Shown: in pieces, positions 32,987 to 39,865 of the stretch
How the letters are laid out: every line of letters begins with the position of its first letter
How positions within the stretch are numbered: position 1 is the first letter of the stretch
Assembly (NCBI GenBank): GCA_964485695.1
Contig: CAZAKZ010000028.1
Location: forward strand, 1 to 46,314
Source: CAZAKZ01 sp964485695
Lineage (GTDB): Bacteria > Planctomycetota > JAFGQW01
DNA: 46,314 bases
Reading direction: 5' to 3'
Position numbers and translations under genes: made by a program
The notes under the pieces: generated by a model
The model's input: the letters and a program-made list of their open reading frames with translations, nothing else
Database searches by the model: none
What the model was told of the DNA's origin: nothing

Positions 32987-33669
32987 TCCCGTCTCCAGAA
33001 GCAGTCCTCCGCATCACAGATCCGGCACGGATACTCCAGCATTTCCACGCCGGCTCCCAGACCGACCACGCCGCTCACCGACTTCATGGGAACCATGAGC
33101 GCGGTGTCGGTCAAGGTGAGGGTACAGAACTCCCGGGGCAAAAGGGAGAAGAGCGCATGCTGATCCTGGACCGGCCAGCCGCAGTACCCGGGGCTGTAGC
33201 GGTTGGTGCAGGACCAGCGTCTTGAGGCCGCCGCCTCGACGATGCGCGCCTCGATCCAGTCGGCCGCCCCCTCGGCGATCTCGGATCCGAGGGAGTCGAC
33301 CACGAAACCGGTCACGGAATCCCCCGCCTCGAAGAATCCCTTGCTCCAGGCGTCGAAGGTCTTGCCGGCGGTGGCCGTGAACAGGGCGAGGGAGGTCAGG
33401 CCCTGAAGCTGGTTCGCCACCCTTTCCCCACATTGAAACGTGGTCGCATCGATGCGGAAGCCCGCAGGCCCGAGGGTCACGGCTTCCGGGGGAAAGATCC
33501 GGTGCCCGGCCCGGACCTCGGCGTGGTCCGGCGCCGCGGCCAGCACCGTATCGACGAGGGTCGCCACCCGGTCGGGCGCCTTCCCGTCCGGATAGCCCAT
33601 GGCCCGCGCAACCCGATCCGGCGTGAGGTTCAGGTCCGGAAACGCGATGGGGAACTCTTGGGCATCCAC
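32983..33669 (-). CDS. MetH-activation-domain protein (stand-alone)
   Basis: A 228-residue protein matching the vitamin B12-dependent methionine synthase activation domain. The signature NRYSPGYCGWPVQDQHALFSLL (around residues 160-180) corresponds to the R-x-S-P-G-Y-x-x-x-P motif that binds S-adenosylmethionine for reductive remethylation of cobalamin in MetH. It carries a run of late cysteines (YPCRICDAEDCFW), which could bind metal. Here it stands free between the corrinoid protein and the methyltransferase, with a 3-base gap to the former and a 4-base ATGA overlap with the latter. It probably reactivates the oxidised Co(II) corrinoid, replacing the RamA/RACE activase normally found with such systems, which is not seen in the window. 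Confidence 0.88.
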   Translation of the reverse strand: MDAQEFPIAFPDLNLTPDRVARAMGYPDGKAPDRVATLVDTVLAAAPDHAEVRAGHRIFPPEAVTLGPAGFRIDATTFQCGERVANQLQGLTSLALFTATAGKTFDAWSKGFFEAGDSVTGFVVDSLGSEIAEGAADWIEARIVEAAASRRWSCTNRYSPGYCGWPVQDQHALFSLLPREFCTLTLTDTALMVPMKSVSGVVGLGAGVEMLEYPCRICDAEDCFWRRE

Positions 33670-33672
33670 GGT

Positions 33673-34338
33673 TCACCCGCCGACCCGGAGGTGTTCCACC
33701 AGACCGTGTGGATCCGGAAAGTAGCCGTCCGCCCCGATGCAGTCGCTGTAGTCAACGGTGATCGGGGCTCCGCCCACGAAGACCCGAACCTCCGGATGCC
33801 GTGCCTTGAGGGCCTGGACCGTGGCCTCCATGGCGGGCATGGTGGTGGTGAGGAGCGAGCTCAGACCCACCACGCATCCGGGGTGATTCCCGACCTCGCC
33901 CAGGAAGGTCTCCGCGGTCACGTTGATGCCGAGGTCCACAACCTTCCAGCCGTTGCCCTCCATGACCATGGCCACGATACGCTTGCCGATGTCGTGGAGG
34001 TCGCCGGCCACGGTGCCCACCACGAAGGTGCCCCGGTGCCGGGCCTCGCCCGATTCGAAGTAGGGCCGCAGGTGTTCCATGGCCGCGGTCATGGCCTTGG
34101 CCGAAATGAGCAGCTCCGGAATAAAGGCCGTGCCCGCACTGAATTTCTCCCCCACCGCGTGCATGCCGGGAATCAGTCCCTCGGCCAGGACCCGGTCGGC
34201 GGCCACGCCCGAGGACAGGGCCCGCGCGGCCAGCTCCGACGCCCCCTCCTCTCCCTGCATGTCCGGAGGGTAGGGCGAATCCGCATCGGCCTTGCCCCGC
34301 TCGACGCAGAGGGCGATTTGATTCAAGAGGCTCTGCAT
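33673..34338 (-). CDS. Corrinoid-binding methyl carrier protein (MtaC/MtbC-like)
   Basis: A 221-residue protein with the two-domain build of methyl-carrying corrinoid proteins. A helical cap is followed by a B12-binding Rossmann domain with the cobalt-ligand motif D113-L-H115-D-I-G118 (GDLHDIGKRIVAMVMEGNG), then VVGLSSLLTTTMPAM and VFVGGAPIT. These are standard features for carriers that accept a methyl group from a substrate-specific methyltransferase and pass it on. It is the first gene of a three-gene operon with a MetH-activation-type reactivase and a UroD-fold methyltransferase, so two of the three usual components are recognised plus a candidate reactivase. The ATG at 34338 is chosen; a TTG six bases earlier is possible. 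Direction of methyl flow is not known. Confidence 0.92.
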   Translation of the reverse strand: MQSLLNQIALCVERGKADADSPYPPDMQGEEGASELAARALSSGVAADRVLAEGLIPGMHAVGEKFSAGTAFIPELLISAKAMTAAMEHLRPYFESGEARHRGTFVVGTVAGDLHDIGKRIVAMVMEGNGWKVVDLGINVTAETFLGEVGNHPGCVVGLSSLLTTTMPAMEATVQALKARHPEVRVFVGGAPITVDYSDCIGADGYFPDPHGLVEHLRVGG

Positions 34339-34659
34339 GGTCAAAGTTCATCCTGAGGTTCGTGCAGCGGTGGTGGTCTCCATGAACGTCCTGAGCGGCG
34401 ATCATACCTCGCCCTGCGACCGGCAATCAAGAGTAAATGGCCGGTCACGATTCGTAGCGGTCGCCTTGGTGTCTATCGGCAGCACAGGCAAGGCGCGACG
34501 ACTGCCGCGTATTCGTGAATACGCAAGGGAGGAGCAACGTAGCAGGCGTCGTCGAGAGGCTCCGAGGCGACCGCTACGAATAGTGACCGGCCATTTTGAA
34601 GGCGGTTTCCCATGCCGCGGCTGGATCGAGGCGACGTCTCGATCTATGCTTCCATTCCC
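34339..34659. promoter_or_regulatory. Divergent intergenic region holding a palindromic element
   Basis: This gap between the corrinoid operon and trmFO is half filled by the palindrome at 34435-34596. The remaining bases include the presumed promoters of both units, but no clear motif was seen. Confidence 0.35.
34435..34596. repeat. 162-nt structured palindromic element
   Basis: Arms 34435-34466 and 34565-34596 are inverted copies with 31 of 32 matches (core ATGGCCGGTCAC and GTAGCGGTCGCCT). A central hairpin (GCGTATTC, GT, GAATACGC at 34507-34524) has exactly the same centre, 34515.5. The internal spacers are not symmetric and contain repeated GCGACGAC/GTCGTCG patches. It lies between divergent genes and ends about 60 bases ahead of trmFO. 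The layout suits a dispersed palindromic repeat or a MITE-like element rather than a simple terminator. Confidence 0.85.
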
Positions 34660-36012
34660 ATGAGCAACCAGACACCGATCCTCCACGTCATCGGAGGCGG
34701 CCTCGCCGGCACCGAGGCGACATGGCAGATCGCCCGGGCCGGCGTAGGCGTGGTGCTCCACGAGATGCGACCCGAGACCATGACGCCGGCCCACCACACG
34801 GGCGGCCTCGCCGAGCTGGTATGCAGCAACTCCTTCGGCGCCCGGGCCGTGGACCGCGCCGCGGGGCTGCTCCACGAGGAGCTCCGGCGCCTCGGCTCCC
34901 TGGTTCTCGAGAAAGCCGACACGCACCATGTCCCCGCCGGCGGCGCCCTGGCCGTGGACCGCGTCGCCTTCAGCGAGGCCCTGACCCGCGCCGTGACCGA
35001 GCATCCCCTGGTGAAAATCCAGACCGAGGAGGTCCGCGCCCTTCCCGATGAGGGCCCGGCCGTCCTCGCAACCGGCCCCCTCACTCACGACGCCCTGGCC
35101 GGAAGCCTCCGGGATTTCACGGGCCTGGAGGCCCTGAGCTTCTTCGACGCCGCGAGCCCCATCGTGACGGGGGAAAGCCTGGACCGGGAGGTGGTGTTCA
35201 AGGCCTCGCGCTACGACCGGGGCGAGGCCGCGTACCTGAACTGCCCCATGACCCGGGAACAATACCTCCAGCTCAGGGAAGCGATCTGCCATGCCGACCA
35301 GGCCGAGGTGAAGGCCTTTGACCGGGAATCGGCCCGATTTTTCGAAGGGTGCCTTCCCGTCGAGGAGATGGCGCGGCGCGGGGAGGACACCTTGCGTTTC
35401 GGCCCCCTCAAACCCGTGGGCCTCACCTGGCCGGGAAGAGAAGACTCGAAGGGCCGACCGCTCCGGCCCCATGCCGTGGTGCAGCTCCGACCCGAGGACC
35501 GGGCCGGGAAGCTCTGGAACCTGGTGGGCTTCCAGACCAACCTCAGGTGGGGCGAACAGGAGCGGGTGTTCCGCCTGATCCCGGGCCTGGAGCAGGCCGA
35601 GTTCGTGCGCATGGGCGTGATGCACCGGAACACGTTCCTGAACGCCCCCGAGCTCCTGGATCCGACCCTGCAGTTCCGCAAGCGTCCCACGCTTCTGGCC
35701 GCGGGTCAAATCGCTGGTACCGAGGGCTACACCGCGGCCGTGGCCGGCGGCTGGCTCGCCGGCTCGAATGCCGCCCGCCTGGCCCGGGGCCTCGAGCCCC
35801 TCACCCCGCCCCACACCACCCTGCTGGGGGCACTGGTGCACTTCATCTCGTCGGCCTCACCCAAGCACTTTCAGCCCATGCCGCCCAACTTCGGCATCCT
35901 GCCCGAGCTGGAGAGGCGCATCCGGCCAAAGAGGGCGCGCTACGCGGCCTATGCGGACCGGGCCCTCACGGACCTCGATGCCTGGATCGGGGCCCACGGG
36001 ATCGGAGCGTGA
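34660..36012 (+). CDS. trmFO: Methylenetetrahydrofolate-tRNA-(uracil-5-)-methyltransferase
   Basis: TrmFO makes m5U54 in the T-loop of tRNA with folate and FAD as cofactors. The N-terminal FAD fingerprint is ILHVIGGGLAGTEATWQIA, followed by LHEMRPETMTPAHHTGGLAELVCSNSF, the strongest family marker. Further conserved phrases include FFDAASPIV, YLNCPMTREQY, FEGCLPVEEMARRGEDTLRFGPLKPVGL, LVGFQTNLRWGEQERVFRLIPGL and AAGQIAGTEGYTAAVAGGWLAGSNA. Length (450) is normal. The chosen ATG begins just before the FAD fold; an earlier in-frame ATG at 34612 adds 16 residues unlikely to be real. It is followed by the SMUG1 gene after seven bases, so they form one operon. Confidence 0.96.
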   Translation: MSNQTPILHVIGGGLAGTEATWQIARAGVGVVLHEMRPETMTPAHHTGGLAELVCSNSFGARAVDRAAGLLHEELRRLGSLVLEKADTHHVPAGGALAVDRVAFSEALTRAVTEHPLVKIQTEEVRALPDEGPAVLATGPLTHDALAGSLRDFTGLEALSFFDAASPIVTGESLDREVVFKASRYDRGEAAYLNCPMTREQYLQLREAICHADQAEVKAFDRESARFFEGCLPVEEMARRGEDTLRFGPLKPVGLTWPGREDSKGRPLRPHAVVQLRPEDRAGKLWNLVGFQTNLRWGEQERVFRLIPGLEQAEFVRMGVMHRNTFLNAPELLDPTLQFRKRPTLLAAGQIAGTEGYTAAVAGGWLAGSNAARLARGLEPLTPPHTTLLGALVHFISSASPKHFQPMPPNFGILPELERRIRPKRARYAAYADRALTDLDAWIGAHGIGA

Positions 36013-36019
36013 GAGAACC

Positions 36020-36733
36020 ATGGACCTGGTGAAGATCTCCCGAACGCTCAGAGGCGCCGTGAAGCCCCTCGCCTTTTCCGGGGATGTCACCCACGTCTAC
36101 AATCCCCTGGTCTACGCCTGGAAATCCCACGCCCGCTACCTGGAGCGCTACGGCCGGGGCCGGAAGGAAGTTCTTCTCGTCGGCATGAATCCCGGCCCCT
36201 TCGGCATGGCCCAGACCGGCGTGCCCTTCGGGGAGGTGTCCATGGTACGCGACTGGCTGGGCATCTGCGAGGCCGTCAATAAGCCGGACCCCGAGCACCC
36301 GAAGCGCCCGGTGGAGGGTTTCGACTGCTCGCGGAGCGAGGTGAGCGGCAAGCGCCTCTGGGGCTGGGCCCGGGACCGGTTCACCACGCCGGAGACGTTC
36401 TTCGCCCGATTCTACGTCCATAACTACTGCCCGCTCACCTTCATGGCCGACACCGGCCGGAACATCACCCCCGACAAGATCAAGGCCGCAGAGCGAGAGC
36501 CGCTCTTCAGGGTCTGCGACCTGGCCCTGGGCCGGGTGGTGGAGGCACTGAGCCCCGGCCTGGTCGTGGGCGTCGGCGCCTTTGCTGAGGGCCGCGCCCG
36601 GAAAGCGCTGGCGGGGCTGGACTTGCGCATCGGGCGCCTCCTCCACCCGAGTCCGGCGAGCCCGGCGGCCAACCGGGGCTGGGCGGACGCCGCGGACCGG
36701 ATGCTGAAGGCGCTGGGGGTGCGGGTGCCGTAA
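36020..36733 (+). CDS. SMUG1-type single-strand-selective uracil-DNA glycosylase
   Basis: A 237-residue uracil-DNA glycosylase of the SMUG1 family. The catalytic motif region VLLVGMNPGPFGMAQTGVPFGE (about 51-72) is essentially the SMUG1 consensus, with the N of GMNPGPFGM as the catalytic-water residue. The DNA-intercalation motif appears near the C-terminus as HPSPASPAANRGW. ALLY-type central segments (HNYCPLTFM, VVGVGAFAEGRARKAL) fit the family. The ATG at 36020 follows GAGAGAACC, seven bases after trmFO. Bacterial SMUG1 is uncommon, and no classic Ung (family 1) gene is in this window. SMUG1 removes uracil and oxidised pyrimidines such as hydroxymethyluracil, complementing the EndoQ-type nuclease encoded 25 kb upstream. 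Confidence 0.93.
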   Translation: MDLVKISRTLRGAVKPLAFSGDVTHVYNPLVYAWKSHARYLERYGRGRKEVLLVGMNPGPFGMAQTGVPFGEVSMVRDWLGICEAVNKPDPEHPKRPVEGFDCSRSEVSGKRLWGWARDRFTTPETFFARFYVHNYCPLTFMADTGRNITPDKIKAAEREPLFRVCDLALGRVVEALSPGLVVGVGAFAEGRARKALAGLDLRIGRLLHPSPASPAANRGWADAADRMLKALGVRVP

Positions 36734-36821
36734 CCGGTGGTGCCGAACCCTCAGACCTGCTTCTTCCTCTGAAGATGCCCGGTTGGACAGATGCACAATT
36801 ACAAAAAAGACATATGAGTTA

Positions 36822-36835
36822 TTGACCTGGATCAA
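36822..36835 (+). promoter_or_regulatory. FNR/DNR-type regulator box
   Basis: TTGACCTGGATCAA at this position matches the FNR-family consensus TTGAT-N4-ATCAA with one difference (T to C in the first half). It lies about 87 bases before the first codon of the tetraheme cytochrome gene and in an AT-richer stretch, a normal placing for activation by an FNR, DNR or Crp-like protein sensing low oxygen or NO. Confidence 0.65.
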
Positions 36836-36921
36836 GGCAATCCCGTTGAATTGCCCCTACAAGTCAGCAGTCCGGCCCGGCGGTTCCTACCAGGGAACCG
36901 GTTCTGAAAGCGAGAGGTCCC

Positions 36922-37620
36922 ATGTCAGGCACATCGCAATCCGGTCACGAGACGCTCCGAACCATCCTGGTTTCGATCACGTTTCTCGCGCTGGCGTGCG
37001 TGCTACTCGCACTTCCTCTGGGATTCTCCGGTCCACTACCGCAGCCGGGGGACCTTCCGGCCTGGGTCACAGACACGACACCGGTGCGAAAGCCCGCTCT
37101 CGAGCCGGTCATCGAGCTGATCGGGTACTCGTATCATTGCAGCGACTGCCACAAGCTGTTCCCCTCTCCCCCTGAAACCTCCCGGAAGCTGACGCAGCAC
37201 ACTCACGTCGTGCTGAACCACGGGATCAACACCCGTTGCTTCAACTGCCACCACATTCACGACCGCGATTCATTTTCGGATGACCTCGGCAATTCGATTC
37301 CGTACGACCAGCCGCAGGTGTTGTGCGCCAAATGCCACGGCCTGGTATACCGCGACTGGCAGCACGGCGTACACGGGCGGTCAAACGGATACTGGGAAAC
37401 GGGGCGAGGCCCGATGGCCCGGCTGAAGTGCATTGAATGCCACGATCCCCATCAACCGGCGTTTGCCCCCATGATGCCGGGGCCGGGGCCGAACACGCTG
37501 CGCATGGGTACGCCGCCGGCCGGGGCTCACGAGGTCGATCCCAATCCACTTCAACTCCGAGGTAAGGCCGGCGGAACGCGGGGCTCGGATGACGGTACAC
37601 CGCAGGAGGCACATCGATGA
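36922..37620 (+). CDS. Membrane-anchored tetraheme cytochrome c
   Basis: A 232-residue protein with one N-terminal hydrophobic anchor (ILVSITFLALACVLLALPLG) and four CxxCH haem sites: CSDCH, CFNCH, CAKCH and CIECH. It is probably a periplasmic, membrane-bound electron carrier. The spacing (SYHCSDCHKLF, INTRCFNCHHIHD, QVLCAKCHGLVYRDW, LKCIECHDPH) does not match NapC/NirT or cytochrome c3 closely, and the last 60 residues are polar. Its TGA overlaps the ATG of the ferredoxin gene by four bases (ATGA), and that gene overlaps the NrfD-like gene in the same way. Likely role: passing electrons from the quinol module to the octaheme enzyme. It opens the operon under the FNR-like box. Confidence 0.88.
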   Translation: MSGTSQSGHETLRTILVSITFLALACVLLALPLGFSGPLPQPGDLPAWVTDTTPVRKPALEPVIELIGYSYHCSDCHKLFPSPPETSRKLTQHTHVVLNHGINTRCFNCHHIHDRDSFSDDLGNSIPYDQPQVLCAKCHGLVYRDWQHGVHGRSNGYWETGRGPMARLKCIECHDPHQPAFAPMMPGPGPNTLRMGTPPAGAHEVDPNPLQLRGKAGGTRGSDDGTPQEAHR

Positions 37621-38618
37621 ACGCGGCGGAGCAGGACAGAAACGCCGAAATCACCCGCCGTGGATTTCTGCGCAAGGGGGCTGCGGGCATTGCGGGCGCA
37701 GCCGCGTTCGCAGCGGCGCTCTCCCCCCTGCGTGATCTGGACCTGGATGACCTGCCCTCGGTCGAGGAATTTCTACAGGCCCATTACAAGGAGATGACCG
37801 AGGCGGACAAGCGCATTGTCCTCGAACGAATTGCCGCCCGGGTGGAAAAGAGATACCACGTCAAGGCCGACATCACGGATCCACCCCCCCTGGACGGCGT
37901 CGAGTTCGTCTACGGCTTGAACCTGAGCCGGTGTATCGGATGCCGCAAGTGCGTGCACGCGTGTGTCAAGGAAAACAACCAGTCTCGCTCACCGGAGATC
38001 CAGTACATCCGCGTGCTGCAGATGGAAAAAGGCGGCATCAACGTTGAGACGGCGGATCATCACTACAAGCCGGAGACGGTACCCGACCCGACGAAATACT
38101 ACATGCCGGTGCAGTGCCACCAGTGCAAGAACCCGCCCTGCGTGAAGGTGTGCCCGGTCAAGGCCACGTGGCAGGAGCCGGACGGCATCGTGGTGATCGA
38201 CTACGACTGGTGCATCGGCTGCAGGTACTGCGAGGCGGCCTGTCCCTACTGGGCAAGACGCTTCAACTTCGCCGAGCCGAAGATACCCAAAGACGAGTTG
38301 AATCCAAACATGGCCTACCTGTCGAACAGGCCCCGATCCAGGGGCGTCATGGAGAAGTGCACCTACTGCCTTCACCGCACGCGCAAGGGGCTCCTCCCGG
38401 CCTGCCTCGAGGTCTGCCCGACCGGATCGCGCAAGTTCGGCAACGTCCTCGATCCCGAGAGCGAGGTGGCCTACATCCTGAAGCACAAGCGGGTATTCGT
38501 GTTGAAGGAAGAAGTCGGAACCCTGCCCCGTTTCTTCTATTACTTCGATGAGCGCGGGAGCCGGTATCACGAGCCGATCTCCCCCGGAGACTCCGGGAGT
38601 GCCGGAGGTGACGCATGA
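37617..38618 (+). CDS. Tat-exported four-cluster ferredoxin (NrfC/HybA/DsrO-like)
   Basis: A 333-residue iron-sulfur protein with a twin-arginine signal: ITRRGFLRKGAAGIAGAAAF. Sixteen cysteines are arranged for four [4Fe-4S] clusters: C106-C109-C112-C116 (CIGCRKCVHAC), then CHQCKNPPCVKVC, then CIGCRYCEAAC, and CTYC together with CLEVCP. This is the subunit that couples a NrfD-type quinol-oxidising membrane protein to periplasmic cytochromes in the Nrf, Psr, Mcc and related complexes. A distinct acidic N-domain (about 40-100, DDLPSVEEFLQAHYKEM and VEFVYGLNLSRC) precedes the clusters and is a useful family marker. It overlaps both neighbours by ATGA, so the three subunits should be made in balance. 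Confidence 0.93.
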   Translation: MNAAEQDRNAEITRRGFLRKGAAGIAGAAAFAAALSPLRDLDLDDLPSVEEFLQAHYKEMTEADKRIVLERIAARVEKRYHVKADITDPPPLDGVEFVYGLNLSRCIGCRKCVHACVKENNQSRSPEIQYIRVLQMEKGGINVETADHHYKPETVPDPTKYYMPVQCHQCKNPPCVKVCPVKATWQEPDGIVVIDYDWCIGCRYCEAACPYWARRFNFAEPKIPKDELNPNMAYLSNRPRSRGVMEKCTYCLHRTRKGLLPACLEVCPTGSRKFGNVLDPESEVAYILKHKRVFVLKEEVGTLPRFFYYFDERGSRYHEPISPGDSGSAGGDA

Positions 38619-39820
38619 AGCGGTACCTCAACTTTCTCTGGCAGTGCGTGCGGGTCAGCTTCGACGGCGACTGGCGGTATCACCTGTGGATGACGATCCT
38701 CACCATCGTCTCGCTGCTCGGACTCTATGCCTACTGCAATCAGCTCGTCAACGGACTCGTCACCACGGGCATGACGGACCATGTTTCGTGGGGCCTCTAC
38801 ATCGCGAACTTCACCTACCTGGTCGGCATGGCGGCCGCGGCTGCCATGCTGGTCATACCGGTATACGTCTACCGGAACCTCCACCTGCACGACGTTGTCA
38901 TATTCGGCGAACTCCTCGCCGTGGCCGTCATCGTGATGTGCCTGATGTTCGTCATGGTCGACCTCGGCAGGCCGGATCGTTTCATGCACGTACTCTGGGG
39001 ATTCAACTTCCCGATGTCGATGTTGACGTGGGACGTGATTGCGCTGAACGGCTACCTGCTGTTGAATCTGCATATTTGCGGGTATCTGCTCTACACGGCC
39101 TACTGCAAACGTAAGCCGTCGAAGCTGTTCTATCTTCCGTTCGTGTTCATCGCAATCGTCTGGGCGATCAGCATCCATACGGTAACCGCGTTCCTCTACG
39201 TCGGACTGGGCGGCAAGCCGTTCTGGAACTCCGCGATCATCGCCCCACGTTTCCTCGCGAGCGCGTTCGCGGCGGGTCCGGCGTTCATCATTCTCACCCT
39301 GCAGATCGTCCGACGTTTCACCTCGCACAAGGTCAGCGACGACGCGCTGCTCGTGCTGCGCCGGATCGTACAGGTGGCGATGATCATCAACATCTTCCTG
39401 CTGCTGTGCGAGGTGTTCACCGAGTTCTACACCGACTCGGCCCACGTCGCCTCGTCCCGGTATCTCTTCATTGGACTGCATGGACACACGGGGCTCGTGC
39501 CGTGGATCTGGTCGGCGATTCTGATGAGTGCGGTAGCCACCGTACTGCTGATGCTGCCTGCTTCGCGAGGGCTCAAGGTGCTGAACCTGGCGTGCGTGCT
39601 GGCCATCGTGGGCATCTGGATCGAGAAAGGCATGGGCCTCATCGTGCCGGCGTTCGTTCCCACGTCACTGGGCGAAATCGTCGAATACACGCCCACGCTG
39701 GCCGAGGTCACAGTGTGCGCGGGCATCTGGGCGTTCGGCCTGCTGCTCTACACGATCTTCGTGCGAATTTCCGTTCCGGTGCTGTCCGGCAAACTGACTT
39801 ACGAAAATACCCATGGGTAA
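38615..39820 (+). CDS. NrfD/PsrC-like quinol dehydrogenase membrane subunit
   Basis: A 401-residue integral membrane protein of the NrfD/polysulfide reductase C group, with eight to ten hydrophobic helices. Recognisable elements are WGLYIANFTYLVGMAAAAAM in helix 2, LVMVDLGRPDRFMHVLWG (the DLGRPDR signature between helices), NFPMSMLTWDVIALNGYLLL and LYVGLGGKPFWNSAIIAPRF. NrfD proteins oxidise menaquinol at the periplasmic face and hand electrons to the attached ferredoxin. No haem site is present, as expected. The 45-base gap to the octaheme gene is the largest in the operon, with AGGAAGGAG supplying a strong ribosome site for the enzyme. Energy conservation by the module is likely small or zero, as in NrfD systems generally. 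Confidence 0.93.
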   Translation: MKRYLNFLWQCVRVSFDGDWRYHLWMTILTIVSLLGLYAYCNQLVNGLVTTGMTDHVSWGLYIANFTYLVGMAAAAAMLVIPVYVYRNLHLHDVVIFGELLAVAVIVMCLMFVMVDLGRPDRFMHVLWGFNFPMSMLTWDVIALNGYLLLNLHICGYLLYTAYCKRKPSKLFYLPFVFIAIVWAISIHTVTAFLYVGLGGKPFWNSAIIAPRFLASAFAAGPAFIILTLQIVRRFTSHKVSDDALLVLRRIVQVAMIINIFLLLCEVFTEFYTDSAHVASSRYLFIGLHGHTGLVPWIWSAILMSAVATVLLMLPASRGLKVLNLACVLAIVGIWIEKGMGLIVPAFVPTSLGEIVEYTPTLAEVTVCAGIWAFGLLLYTIFVRISVPVLSGKLTYENTHG

Positions 39821-39865
39821 TACACTGACGCGAAAACCTCGATCCGAGGAAGGAGCCAAACCATC

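Noticed and set aside
31553..33163. Long plus-strand frame across the M1-like end and the UroD-fold gene
   Set aside because: It spans two real genes in other frames and has no recognisable domain.
34402..35841. 479-codon open frame antisense to trmFO
   Set aside because: trmFO is unambiguous on the plus strand; the antisense frame starts inside a palindrome and has shadow composition.
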